DNA from: an uncultured Victivallis sp.
GTDB lineage: Bacteria; Verrucomicrobiota; Lentisphaeria; Victivallales; Victivallaceae
Direction of reading: 5' to 3'
Length of the DNA: 64,000 nt
Assembly: GCF_944391105.1 (NCBI RefSeq)
Contig: NZ_CALXSK010000003.1
Span: forward strand, 1 to 64,000
This document shows positions 22,708 to 29,833 of the stretch, piece after piece; the stretch's first letter is position 1, and each line of letters begins with the position of its first letter. Under the pieces are notes generated by a model. The model saw only the letters and a list, made by a program, of their open reading frames with translations. It ran no database searches and was not told the origin of the DNA. The position numbers and the translations under genes were made by a program.

Positions 22708-23304
22708 ATGAAAAAGCTCTGCGCAATTCTGACCGTCGCGCTGCTGTTCGTCGCGGCCGTGGTGTTCGCCTGTTTCGACGACGACCCGTTCTCGAACCTG
22801 AACAATGTCGCGACGACGGTGGTCGGCGGACACGGCTCCGCGACTGATGTGGAGTTTCCGGGGGATCAGTATTTGCACCCACTCCCGCCAGCGGAGTCGC
22901 TGAACTCGTATGCGAACGTCGTCGAAACGTCGTTCCCGCTCACGCTCGAAGTTGCGTTCTCCGGGTTTGTCGATGAGCAGGGCGAACAGGTGACCGAGCC
23001 GATTACGCGCATGTGTGTGCTCTACTACTCGACCGCCGGGAAGTGGACGATCCTGCATGACATCCGCAACCCGAAGTACACGGTCATCTATCCGGCGGAC
23101 GAGCGGCGCGCGCTGTTCGGGCGCTACACGATCCCGTCCTCGCTCGGATTTTCTCCGGGGCAGTACATCTCCGTGATGCTCTATTTCGCGACGGCGAATT
23201 ACGAAAATTTCGACCTCGACACGGTGCTCGCCTCGTCGGCGAAAACCCCGATTCCCTCCACCGCGATCGCGCTCGTGCCGACCGGAAACATCAAGCCGTA
23301 CTGA
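22708..23304 (+). CDS. Exported phage protein (signal peptide)
   Basis: A 198-residue protein with a strong GAGGAGG ribosome site and a clear N-terminal export signal (MKKLCAILTVALLFVAAVVF, cleavage near residue 20-22). The mature part is beta-rich with no recognised domain (PLTLEVAFSGFVDEQGE, IPSSLGFSPGQYISVMLYFA). A signal peptide is odd for a virion protein; it suggests action in the periplasm or at the host surface, for example lysis, receptor masking or superinfection exclusion. First of a run of exported products at the end of the late operon. Confidence 0.6.
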   Translation: MKKLCAILTVALLFVAAVVFACFDDDPFSNLNNVATTVVGGHGSATDVEFPGDQYLHPLPPAESLNSYANVVETSFPLTLEVAFSGFVDEQGEQVTEPITRMCVLYYSTAGKWTILHDIRNPKYTVIYPADERRALFGRYTIPSSLGFSPGQYISVMLYFATANYENFDLDTVLASSAKTPIPSTAIALVPTGNIKPY

Positions 23305-23316
23305 GGACAGCATAGC

Positions 23317-24399
23317 ATGAAGCCGTATTTGTTTGCAATCCTCGCGGGAACGCACAAGCACCGCTGGAAAAATGGCGTCTGCGAGACCTGCGGACAGACG
23401 CACTCGCCGCATAGTTTTATAGACGGGACGGGTGTCTGCTCAATCTGCGGATTTTCCTGTGCGCACCCGCAGGGGTTCGAGTATCTGACGGAGGCGTTTC
23501 ACCGCTGCCCGGTCTGCAATCACTCGGAACTCCATAACCCGTCGAGCGTCGTCGCGACGCATGACGCGTGCTGTCACTGCGGAGTCTGCGATCATGACAT
23601 CACGACGCACCATTTCGGCTCGGACGGGATCTGTCAGTTCTGCGGATACGTGTGCAACCACGCGGGGACGCTCGTCGCGTATGGGACTACCCAGCACCGG
23701 TGCACGTTCTGCCAGTGGGTCGGTCCGCATGATTTCAGCGTCGTCGCCTCTCCGCTCGTCTGCAAACACTGTTCGAGCTGCGGATATGATCTCAAGCACG
23801 ATTTTACCGGGAATCACTGCTCGACGTGCGGATTCACCTGCGACCACTCGTCGTATGAGTGGAAACACGGAATCTGCCTCATCTGCGGGATGCAGGTATG
23901 CCAGCACGAGTTCGATCCGGCCGACCTCACCGGGGGCGCCGTCTATTGCACGCTGTGCGGCTCGCTTCTGAGGCGGCAGGGCGATCCGTTCTTCTGTACC
24001 GAGGGCGAATACATGGGCAGCTATTACCACACGTCTGGGAACGAGGTGAACGGGCAGAAGATTTACATCCGCTACCGCGAACACAAGTATATCAATGACG
24101 ACGGAGTGCTCGTCGATGTCGGAATGATCGGCTATCAGTACGGGATGGTCGCGTTGAACATCACGACGCCGACGCGGTTCGGCGGGGACTATATGTACAC
24201 CTGCCGCGGACTCGTGTTTTCCGATGACCCGAAAAATCTGCCGATCAACAACACGCTGCTCTCCGGCAACGGGAAATATATCGTTTCGATGCGGCAGTAC
24301 AACCTGGACGGAACGCCGAGGAGCGACGAGGTGAGTTACACCTCGCCAGACTTCCCGACCCTGTACGGCGTCGATCGTGACGCCCTCATCAGCATGTAA
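23317..24399 (+). CDS. Zinc-ribbon array protein
   Basis: In this 360-residue protein the first ~225 residues consist of about nine short repeats of the form HxW/F-x(2-6)-G-x-C-x-x-C-G-x-x-C-x-H: examples are GVCETCGQTH, GVCSICGFSCAH, GICQFCGYVCNH, NHCSTCGFTCDH and GICLICGMQVCQH. Each pair of CxxC motifs could bind zinc, giving a rod of zinc ribbons. The C-terminal ~135 residues are beta-rich with aromatic residues (GMIGYQYGMVALNIT) and no Cys array. There is no signal peptide. It sits in the phage's distal tail/exported region. A fibre-like stalk with a C-terminal binding domain is my inference. Confidence 0.7.
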   Translation: MKPYLFAILAGTHKHRWKNGVCETCGQTHSPHSFIDGTGVCSICGFSCAHPQGFEYLTEAFHRCPVCNHSELHNPSSVVATHDACCHCGVCDHDITTHHFGSDGICQFCGYVCNHAGTLVAYGTTQHRCTFCQWVGPHDFSVVASPLVCKHCSSCGYDLKHDFTGNHCSTCGFTCDHSSYEWKHGICLICGMQVCQHEFDPADLTGGAVYCTLCGSLLRRQGDPFFCTEGEYMGSYYHTSGNEVNGQKIYIRYREHKYINDDGVLVDVGMIGYQYGMVALNITTPTRFGGDYMYTCRGLVFSDDPKNLPINNTLLSGNGKYIVSMRQYNLDGTPRSDEVSYTSPDFPTLYGVDRDALISM

Positions 24400-24411
24400 C
24401 AGGAGGAATCA

Positions 24412-24420
24412 ATGCAATGA
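24412..24420 (+). other. Two-codon mini-ORF before an exported protein
   Basis: AGGAGG is followed five bases later by ATG CAA TGA, and the TGA overlaps the ATG of the next gene (24417). The best-spaced start codon therefore opens a two-codon frame, and the real gene would be reached by re-initiation or by a 10-base-spaced start. It may lower translation of the downstream gene. Confidence 0.4.
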
Positions 24421-25670
24421 ACACAATCACGAAAACCGCCGCCGGGGCCGCTGCTGCGGCTGCGGTGGCCGCCGGGGTGGCGCTTTACTCAGCGTTCGAC
24501 CAGGAGCCGCAGATCGATACCGCGTACGTCGATGACGTGCAACCCGTGACCGTCGAAACGCCGAAAATCGTCGTCCCGAGCGTCGCGGCCGCGACCGTCT
24601 CGATCCCGGCGATCGATTCGTTCCGGACGGTCAGCTCGTTTGACCTCGAATCGCTCGGCGTGCCGCGCGTCCAGTCAGCCGCCGTCGCAACGCCAGCCGT
24701 GACCGATGCCGCGGCGGACATGCCGGAGGCGGTCTCCCTGCTCAAAACGCTGCTGCCGCTGATCCGCGACCGGCGGACGCTGCTCGGCTCGGACATCTCA
24801 TCAAACAGCACCGCCTGGCAGCGCTGGGCGGCGATTTACCAGGACGCGGAGTATACGCAATACGTCCCGGATTACAAACCGCTCGCGCCGGGGCTCCGGA
24901 TCATCAACGAGGTAAAGTGCCCGGCGGACGCGGCGGAGTTTTCGACGATGCAGAGCCGCCTTGACTACTACGCCGCGCGCGGTTACAACGCCGTGCTCGT
25001 CACGTTTGACACGACCGGGAACCTCCCGCGCCTCAGCGCTGCGGTCGATTACATCAAATCCGCCGGGTTCCGTGTGGTCATCGCCTATGCCGGGCGCGAG
25101 GATCTGCGCGAACCGGTCTGGCGTGATCCGGATACGCTGCGCCGCTGGCTCTCCACGCTCGGCGGCAAGGCGGACGCACTGCTGCTCGGCTGGAGGCGCA
25201 CGAGTCTGCATTTGTTCCTGCCGGATCGCGCGTTTACGAATTTCCTGATCCGGTCGGCGCGGGAGGGGAATCCCGATCTGCCGTTTATCGGCATGGCGTA
25301 CTACGGCGAAACGGCAGAGACGCTGCAGGGGATCACCTACGACGTGCCTGAAAACTGCTCGGCGGTGCTGGTGGTCGGACTCGGGTATCCGCGCGCCTCG
25401 ACGCGGACGGCGCTCCGGACGCTGTTCCCGGAGGTCGCCGATCATCCGCATTTGATCGGGCTTGCGGTCGGCGAAAAACCGTATTTCGACACGCAGAACG
25501 CGACCGGCAAAAGCCGCGCCGAGAACGAGGCGATTCAGCGCCGCATTGAGATCCGCCTGCTGCAGGCCGGATGCGCGTCGACGATGACCTACTCGGGCGA
25601 CGGCTCCGACGGCGCATACGGCGACACGACGAAAACCGAAAACCTCTGCCGTGTGTACGGCGGAAAATAA
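24417..25670 (+). CDS. Membrane-anchored or exported TIM-barrel-like phage protein
   Basis: The 417-residue protein begins with an Ala-rich hydrophobic segment (about residues 8-28) that could be a signal or anchor, then a Val/Pro/Thr-rich linker to about 110. The rest alternates helices and strands like a TIM barrel (GYNAVLVTFDTTGN, GFRVVIAYAGRED, DALLLGWRRTS, PFIGMAYYGE, HLIGLAVGEKPYF). This pattern fits a glycosidase-like enzyme that might attack cell-wall or capsule polysaccharide, but I see no diagnostic catalytic motif. A muralytic role would supply the otherwise missing lysin; unproven. Confidence 0.6.
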   Translation: MNTITKTAAGAAAAAAVAAGVALYSAFDQEPQIDTAYVDDVQPVTVETPKIVVPSVAAATVSIPAIDSFRTVSSFDLESLGVPRVQSAAVATPAVTDAAADMPEAVSLLKTLLPLIRDRRTLLGSDISSNSTAWQRWAAIYQDAEYTQYVPDYKPLAPGLRIINEVKCPADAAEFSTMQSRLDYYAARGYNAVLVTFDTTGNLPRLSAAVDYIKSAGFRVVIAYAGREDLREPVWRDPDTLRRWLSTLGGKADALLLGWRRTSLHLFLPDRAFTNFLIRSAREGNPDLPFIGMAYYGETAETLQGITYDVPENCSAVLVVGLGYPRASTRTALRTLFPEVADHPHLIGLAVGEKPYFDTQNATGKSRAENEAIQRRIEIRLLQAGCASTMTYSGDGSDGAYGDTTKTENLCRVYGGK

Positions 25671-25690
25671 CAACCATGAAAGGGAATCTC

Positions 25691-26326
25691 ATGAAACGAC
25701 TCCTCACGCTGTGCCTGGCGCTCGTCTGCTGCGCCGGGTTCGCCCTCTCCCAGGATGACGCGAAAACGCTCACCGAGGCGGAGGCAGTGCTCGCAAACGC
25801 GGCCGCGCCGTACACGCCCGAGCAGTTTCACGCGCTCGCGATGCGGGAGATCCTGACCGGCGACGATCCCGCCACGTTCGCCGCAGTGCAGGAACGCATT
25901 GCAAAGGCTGCCTCGCAGGTCGCATTCAAAAACGACGACGAGCGCGCCGAGCGGGTTCGGGGCGTGACGATTTCCGCCTCGCTCTGGAAGTACGGCGGGC
26001 GGTTTGTCGAGGAGGGATACGCCTACGCGAAAGCCGCCGGTGTCAGCGACCCATATTTTGCTCTCCATGCTCAAAAGCTCGGGATGTCCGAGGCGGACGA
26101 GCTGGCCGGTTACATCGAGCTGTTCAGCCGCGCGTATGAGGCTGACGTCTGGATTTTTCGCAGCCGGAGCAACCGGTTTGCCGCGCTGCTGAGCACGCTG
26201 CCGGAGGAGGAGGCGCGGACGATCCTGAAGCGGCTGAACCGGGTCTATTCTCCCCGCCTCGTCGAAAACGATGAACTCTATCGCCCGGTCGTCACCGCGA
26301 TCCGGACGATGCTCGAAACGTATTAA
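25691..26326 (+). CDS. Exported phage protein, paralogue 1
   Basis: A 211-residue protein with a signal peptide (MKRLLTLCLALVCCAGFALS, cleavage about 20/21) and AAAGGGA before the ATG at 25691. The mature part is helical (TPR-like appearance). Its last ~33 residues (VYSPRLVENDELYRPVVT, then IRTMLETY) closely match the C-terminus of the next gene, so the two arose by duplication and divergence. Function unknown; probably periplasmic. Confidence 0.6.
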   Translation: MKRLLTLCLALVCCAGFALSQDDAKTLTEAEAVLANAAAPYTPEQFHALAMREILTGDDPATFAAVQERIAKAASQVAFKNDDERAERVRGVTISASLWKYGGRFVEEGYAYAKAAGVSDPYFALHAQKLGMSEADELAGYIELFSRAYEADVWIFRSRSNRFAALLSTLPEEEARTILKRLNRVYSPRLVENDELYRPVVTAIRTMLETY

Positions 26327-26354
26327 AAAAAAGTAAGGAAAGGTTTGCGCAAAA

Positions 26355-27125
26355 ATGAAAAAACTCGTTCTCTCGACTCTCCTCGTTCTCTCGTCCGTCA
26401 TCGGCGTTTCCGCGTTCGACTGGAGCGCCTCGTCTGCTGTTATGAATGCAATCAATACGCAATTTGTGACGGATGCCGCGTTGATCGAAAATGCGCAGGC
26501 GTTCGTTGATGCGGCACAGCCGACCGATGACGCCCAGCGCTATCGTGTGATCCGGATCCGCGCTCTGATCCGGTTTCAAAAGGCTGCCGGAAACATCACG
26601 TTCGACGACCAGAAGAAATTCATTGACGACCAGCTCTCAGAGCTGAAATTTGATGGGGAGGTCAAGGCGCAGGATTACCTCGACTGCCTCTACATCTGGT
26701 GGTATCGCGGGTGGGACAATGAGGTTTACAGCCTCATGAAAACGCTCGACGGCCATGAAAAGTGGCAGGATGCCGGACACGTCTGCGACAAACTCGGGAA
26801 ATACGAGGAGGCATACAACTATTATGTGGAGTCCGACACGTTTCCTGATCGCGCCGTGAGCATTGCAGCAACCCGTCTGAACGATCCTGCCAGAGCGTTT
26901 GCCGCCGCAAAGCTGATTCTTGAGCGGACGTACTGGGCGAGTTGCGTTTCGTCGGTGATCTCGAATACCGTTTCGCACCTGGTGGGGAATCCGGCGATTC
27001 CTGCGGACGAGATGAAAACGTTCCTCACGAATGCGAACCGGAAATACTCCTCGAAATTGATTGAGGATGACGCCGCCTGGCGTCCGGTCATTACGATGAT
27101 CCGGACGATGCTTGAAACCTACTGA
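26355..27125 (+). CDS. Exported phage protein, paralogue 2
   Basis: The 256-residue protein has a signal peptide (MKKLVLSTLLVLSSVIGVSA, cleavage about 20/21). A helical repeat-like mature part follows (DCLYIWWYRGWDNEVYSL, GHVCDKLGKYEEAYNYYVES), resembling TPR/Sel1 helices. It shares the C-terminal RKYSSKLIEDDAAWRPVIT...IRTMLETY pattern with its upstream neighbour. AAGGAAAGG lies about 12 bases upstream. A two-partner periplasmic complex is possible. Confidence 0.6.
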   Translation: MKKLVLSTLLVLSSVIGVSAFDWSASSAVMNAINTQFVTDAALIENAQAFVDAAQPTDDAQRYRVIRIRALIRFQKAAGNITFDDQKKFIDDQLSELKFDGEVKAQDYLDCLYIWWYRGWDNEVYSLMKTLDGHEKWQDAGHVCDKLGKYEEAYNYYVESDTFPDRAVSIAATRLNDPARAFAAAKLILERTYWASCVSSVISNTVSHLVGNPAIPADEMKTFLTNANRKYSSKLIEDDAAWRPVITMIRTMLETY

Positions 27126-27177
27126 CCAGAGAACGCGCCCGCCCGGATCACCGCCGGGCGGGTCTGAAAGGGTTGAC

Positions 27178-27582
27178 ATGTATACGGAAACTCAAATTCT
27201 CGAAAAACAGGCCGACGCCGAGGCCGCCGGGCTCGCGGGAGCCGAGCTGCTCGATGACGTCGGGCGCGCCGTCCAAATCTGCAACGGAATCGGCGCATGC
27301 TGGATGCCGGAGCGGCTCCGCGCGCTGATCTCTCGGCTGTTTCCGATGCTGGTGCTCCCCGCGGATATCCATGACTTGCGTTATGACCAGGGCGGCGCCG
27401 AGCTTGACCGGCTGCTCGCGGACGTGGAAATGCTCGAAAACGGCATCCGAAACGCGAATCACAAGTACCGGAGGTTCGATCCGCGCCGGTACATCGTGCA
27501 GTTCGTGATGCTGCAGTTCTACATCAAATTGAGGGAGTACGGTTCCCTCTCGTTCAACAAGAAGGAGGACGAAAATGCGTAA
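27178..27582 (+). CDS. Phospholipase A2-like phage protein (tentative)
   Basis: The 134-residue protein contains CNGIGACW (about residues 32-39) and, some 27 residues on, PADIHDLRYDQGG (about 58-70). An HD-x-x-Y-x-x-GG pattern preceded by a CNG-type motif is seen in small phage proteins of the phospholipase A2-like type, where the His-Asp pair is catalytic. GAAAGGG precedes the ATG. Two helical segments at the C-terminus could contact membranes. It overlaps the lipoprotein gene by eight bases. If active it could help lysis or entry by damaging membranes. Motif-level call only. Confidence 0.45.
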   Translation: MYTETQILEKQADAEAAGLAGAELLDDVGRAVQICNGIGACWMPERLRALISRLFPMLVLPADIHDLRYDQGGAELDRLLADVEMLENGIRNANHKYRRFDPRRYIVQFVMLQFYIKLREYGSLSFNKKEDENA

Positions 27583-28012
27583 ACTGATTCTCACATTTGC
27601 CGCCGCCGTCGCGGTCGCACTCATTGCCGCCGGCTGCGCGAGTACCACGACGACGATCACCGAGTTCGACGCCGAGGGCAACGTAATCAAGACGACAACG
27701 ACGAGCGAGAGCGTCATCAAAACCGTCGTCGCCTCCACGCAGGGAAAGAGCGTGCTGGCCTGGGAGGACGGCTGGGCTGCTTATCTCTCCGTGAGCTCCG
27801 GAACGCTCGAAGACCCGACGCCGCACGGAAAAATGTTTGCCGGGAAAACGAACCGCGGGGCGCTTTCGCTGCTGCCGAACCAGCAGGGGCTGCCGGGGAT
27901 CGCCCGGATCATCCAGGCGACGAAGAGCGACATCTCTGCGAGCCTGACCGACGGCGTGGCGGCCACGAGCAGCGAGATCCAGACCGCCGGAAAGGAGTCC
28001 GCAAATGAGTAA
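27575..28012 (+). CDS. Phage lipoprotein
   Basis: A 145-residue precursor with a lipoprotein signal: basic MRK start, hydrophobic stretch and lipobox IAAGC, giving an acylated Cys at about residue 20. The mature part is Thr/Ser-rich near the lipid (STTTTITEFDAEGNVIKTTT) and ends polar. Phage outer-membrane lipoproteins include o-spanins for lysis and superinfection-exclusion proteins; there is no adjacent i-spanin recognised. GAAGGAGG precedes the ATG inside the previous gene. Confidence 0.7.
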   Translation: MRKLILTFAAAVAVALIAAGCASTTTTITEFDAEGNVIKTTTTSESVIKTVVASTQGKSVLAWEDGWAAYLSVSSGTLEDPTPHGKMFAGKTNRGALSLLPNQQGLPGIARIIQATKSDISASLTDGVAATSSEIQTAGKESANE

Positions 28013-28130
28013 ATGCAAAGCCACATGCGAGGTTTACAGCCGCGTCTGCGGCTACTTCCGCCCCGTGAGCAACTGGAACAAGGGCAAGAAAGAAGAGTTC
28101 AAGGAGCGCAAGACCTACAAGGTGCAGTAA
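28005..28130 (+). CDS. 41-residue NrdD-type glycyl-radical mini-protein
   Basis: AAAGGAG lies seven bases before the ATG and the gene overlaps the lipoprotein by eight bases. The product aligns with the extreme C-terminus of anaerobic ribonucleotide reductase (NrdD): CEVYSRVCGYFRPV contains RVCGY, the glycyl-radical loop, and WNKGKKEEFKERKTY matches the conserved tail. The Cys pair at residues 4 and 8 (CKATC) recalls the zinc-binding Cys of NrdD. The rest of the ~600-residue enzyme is absent. It could act as a spare radical domain, as GrcA/YfiD does for pyruvate formate-lyase, or be a repurposed fragment. Last gene of the late operon. Confidence 0.75.
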   Translation: MSKCKATCEVYSRVCGYFRPVSNWNKGKKEEFKERKTYKVQ

Positions 28131-28175
28131 ACGAAATTTTTCAAACACCCACTGATGTCACATAGCATTGATTTG

Positions 28176-28204
28176 CGACATTGCAACAGTGTCGAGCGTT
28201 TTTT
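28176..28204 (+). terminator. Late-operon terminator candidate
   Basis: CGACAT/GTGTCG stem with a seven-base loop, then AGCG and six T residues, 46 bases after the last phage gene. Short stem but well placed. Confidence 0.5.
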
Positions 28205-28216
28205 CAGATCTTATAT

Positions 28217-28255
28217 ATGAATAGCCGGGCGTCGTGATGGCGTCCGGCTATTCAT
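28217..28255. repeat. Perfect 12-base inverted repeat
   Basis: ATGAATAGCCGG and CCGGCTATTCAT flank 15 bases that can themselves pair with G-U pairs. No T run follows. It may be a second transcription stop or a site near the prophage end. Confidence 0.6.
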
Positions 28256-28267
28256 TTGCCTGGTAAG

Positions 28268-28346
28268 TGTGTAAACAGTATTTCCTATTTTACCATCAAG
28301 GTTTACACTTTCCCTCCCTTGCAATATCTACGCGACTGTGTAAACA
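28268..28346. repeat. Three TGTGTAAACA-type repeats near the prophage right end
   Basis: TGTGTAAACA occurs at 28268-28277 and 28337-28346, and GTTTACAC (reverse complement of GTGTAAAC) at 28301-28308. Repeated short sites near the end of a Mu-like genome recall transposase end-binding sites; the other prophage end is outside the window and cannot be compared. Confidence 0.45.
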
Positions 28347-28444
28347 ATTCCTCCCCCCCTGCTCAAACCGCCCCTTACAATATACAAATACAATGTGATA
28401 CTTGCATTTCCATGTTGTGTGTGATAATTTGTCAGTTGTCATTT

Positions 28445-28501
28445 GAAGCTCCGTTCTATGGGTTGCGATTGGCGAATTGCAATACTATAGCACGGAGTTT
28501 C
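28445..28501. repeat. Imperfect ~26-base inverted repeat
   Basis: GAAGCTCCGTTCTATGGG... pairs with ...ATAGCACGGAGTTTC with a few mismatches and one extra base, around a GGCG centre. No gene overlaps. Could be a recombination or attachment site or a long RNA hairpin. The 28131-28536 stretch contains no gene I can support. Confidence 0.55.
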
Positions 28502-28536
28502 TTCTCTCGCCTTTAAGCTGAAGCTATTCGGCTACA

Positions 28537-28561
28537 TACCGGCGCAGCCGGTAGTTTTTTT
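28537..28561 (+). terminator. Rightward intrinsic terminator
   Basis: TACCGGC-GCA-GCCGGTA followed by G and seven T residues. It would stop rightward transcription before the leftward uxuA operon. Confidence 0.75.
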
Positions 28562-28575
28562 GCGCTTAAGCAATA

Positions 28576-28608
28576 TAAAAAAACACCCGGTTCCGTTGAC
28601 GGAACCGG
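28576..28608 (-). terminator. Terminator of the uxuA operon
   Basis: On the minus strand CCGGTTCCG/CGGAACCGG with a four-base loop is followed by GGTGTTTTTTT, 27 bases after the uxuA stop codon. Confidence 0.85.
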
Positions 28609-28634
28609 ATGTCCGGAATCAGAGTTTCGGGATT

Positions 28635-29831
28635 TTAGAGCCCCATCGACTTCAGAATGCCATGCTCAAGCCCGCGAATTTCGGCGAGCCCCTTCAGACG
28701 GCCGATCGCGGTATAACCGGGATTCGGGCAGGGCGGTTTCGCGAGATCGTCGAGCATCGTGTGCCCGTGGTCCGGACGAAACGGCAATCTCCAGTCGGAA
28801 CGTCCGGCCTTCCTGCGCCGGATCTGCTCCTCGATGATCGCTTTGACAAGTCCGTACATGTCGACCACCCCCTCGAGGTGGTTCGCCTCGTAGAAGTTCC
28901 CCTTGCCGTCGTGCGCGGTGCTGCGCAGATGAACAAAGCCGACCCGGTCCGCGCACGCCTTGAACATCTCGACCACGTCGTTGTCGAGCCGTCCGCTGAA
29001 GCTGCCCGCGCAGAAACAGACTCCATTCGCCGGGGAGTCGACCATCGCCAGCAGATTGCGGACATCGTCGATCGTGCTGAAGATCCGCGGCAGTCCGAGG
29101 ATCGGGTAGGGGGGGTCGTCCGGATGGATGACCATGATGCAGCCCGCTTCTTCCGCGACCGGGCACACTTCCGAGAGGAAATGCTTCAGATTCGCTTCGA
29201 GATCGGCACGGGTCAGGTGTTCATACTTCTTCAGCATCGCCCGCACATCTTCGAGCGTGACTCCCTTGAAGCCCGGGAAGTTGTCGATGAGCCCGGTTGT
29301 GAACTTCTGCAGCTCCTCCTGGTTCAAGCTCTCGTAGAACTCCTTCGCCTCCGCGACCTTTTCCGGCGTGTAGGATTTTTCCGCATCCTTCCGCTTCAGG
29401 ATGAAGATTTCGAACGCCGCGAACTGCGCCTGGTTGAAGTAGAGCGCCTCCGAGCCGTCCGGCAGCTTGTAGGCCAAATCGGTGCGGATCCAGTCCAGCA
29501 CCGGCATGAAGTTGTAGGTGATGACCCGAATCCCGCACTTGCCGAGATTGCGCAGCGAAACCTTGTAGTTTTCGATGTACTCTTCGCAGCGGCCGGTTCC
29601 GGTCTTGATGTCCTCGTGGACGGGAAGGCTTTCCACCACGCTCCAGACGAGGCCCGCGTCTTCGATGAGTTTCTTATGTTTTTCGATCTCATCGACGCTC
29701 CACACTTCGCCATAGGGAATGTGGTGCAGCGAACTCACAACGCCGGTTGCGCCGGTCTGGCGGACAAACGAGAGCGGAACCGGATCCTTCGGCCCGTACC
29801 AGCGGAATGTCTGTTCCATGTTGTACGGCAT
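28635..29831 (-). CDS. uxuA: Mannonate dehydratase
   Basis: The 398-residue cytoplasmic enzyme removes water from D-mannonate to give 2-keto-3-deoxygluconate in hexuronate breakdown. Recognisable UxuA features are the MEQTFRWYGPKDPVPLSFVRQ start (quoted in part), GVVSSLHHIPYGEVW (about residue 32), MVIHPDDPPYPILGLPRI (about 225-243) and FCAGSFSGR and FVHLRS metal/substrate motifs. Length is typical. It follows uxuB by two bases and has its own terminator, so the order is regulator - uxuB - uxuA. Confidence 0.95.
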   Translation of the reverse strand: MPYNMEQTFRWYGPKDPVPLSFVRQTGATGVVSSLHHIPYGEVWSVDEIEKHKKLIEDAGLVWSVVESLPVHEDIKTGTGRCEEYIENYKVSLRNLGKCGIRVITYNFMPVLDWIRTDLAYKLPDGSEALYFNQAQFAAFEIFILKRKDAEKSYTPEKVAEAKEFYESLNQEELQKFTTGLIDNFPGFKGVTLEDVRAMLKKYEHLTRADLEANLKHFLSEVCPVAEEAGCIMVIHPDDPPYPILGLPRIFSTIDDVRNLLAMVDSPANGVCFCAGSFSGRLDNDVVEMFKACADRVGFVHLRSTAHDGKGNFYEANHLEGVVDMYGLVKAIIEEQIRRRKAGRSDWRLPFRPDHGHTMLDDLAKPPCPNPGYTAIGRLKGLAEIRGLEHGILKSMGL

Positions 29832-29833
29832 GA

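Noticed and set aside
28131-28536. Further small phage genes after the NrdD-like mini-gene
   Set aside because: Open frames here lack ribosome sites and are interrupted by inverted repeats.
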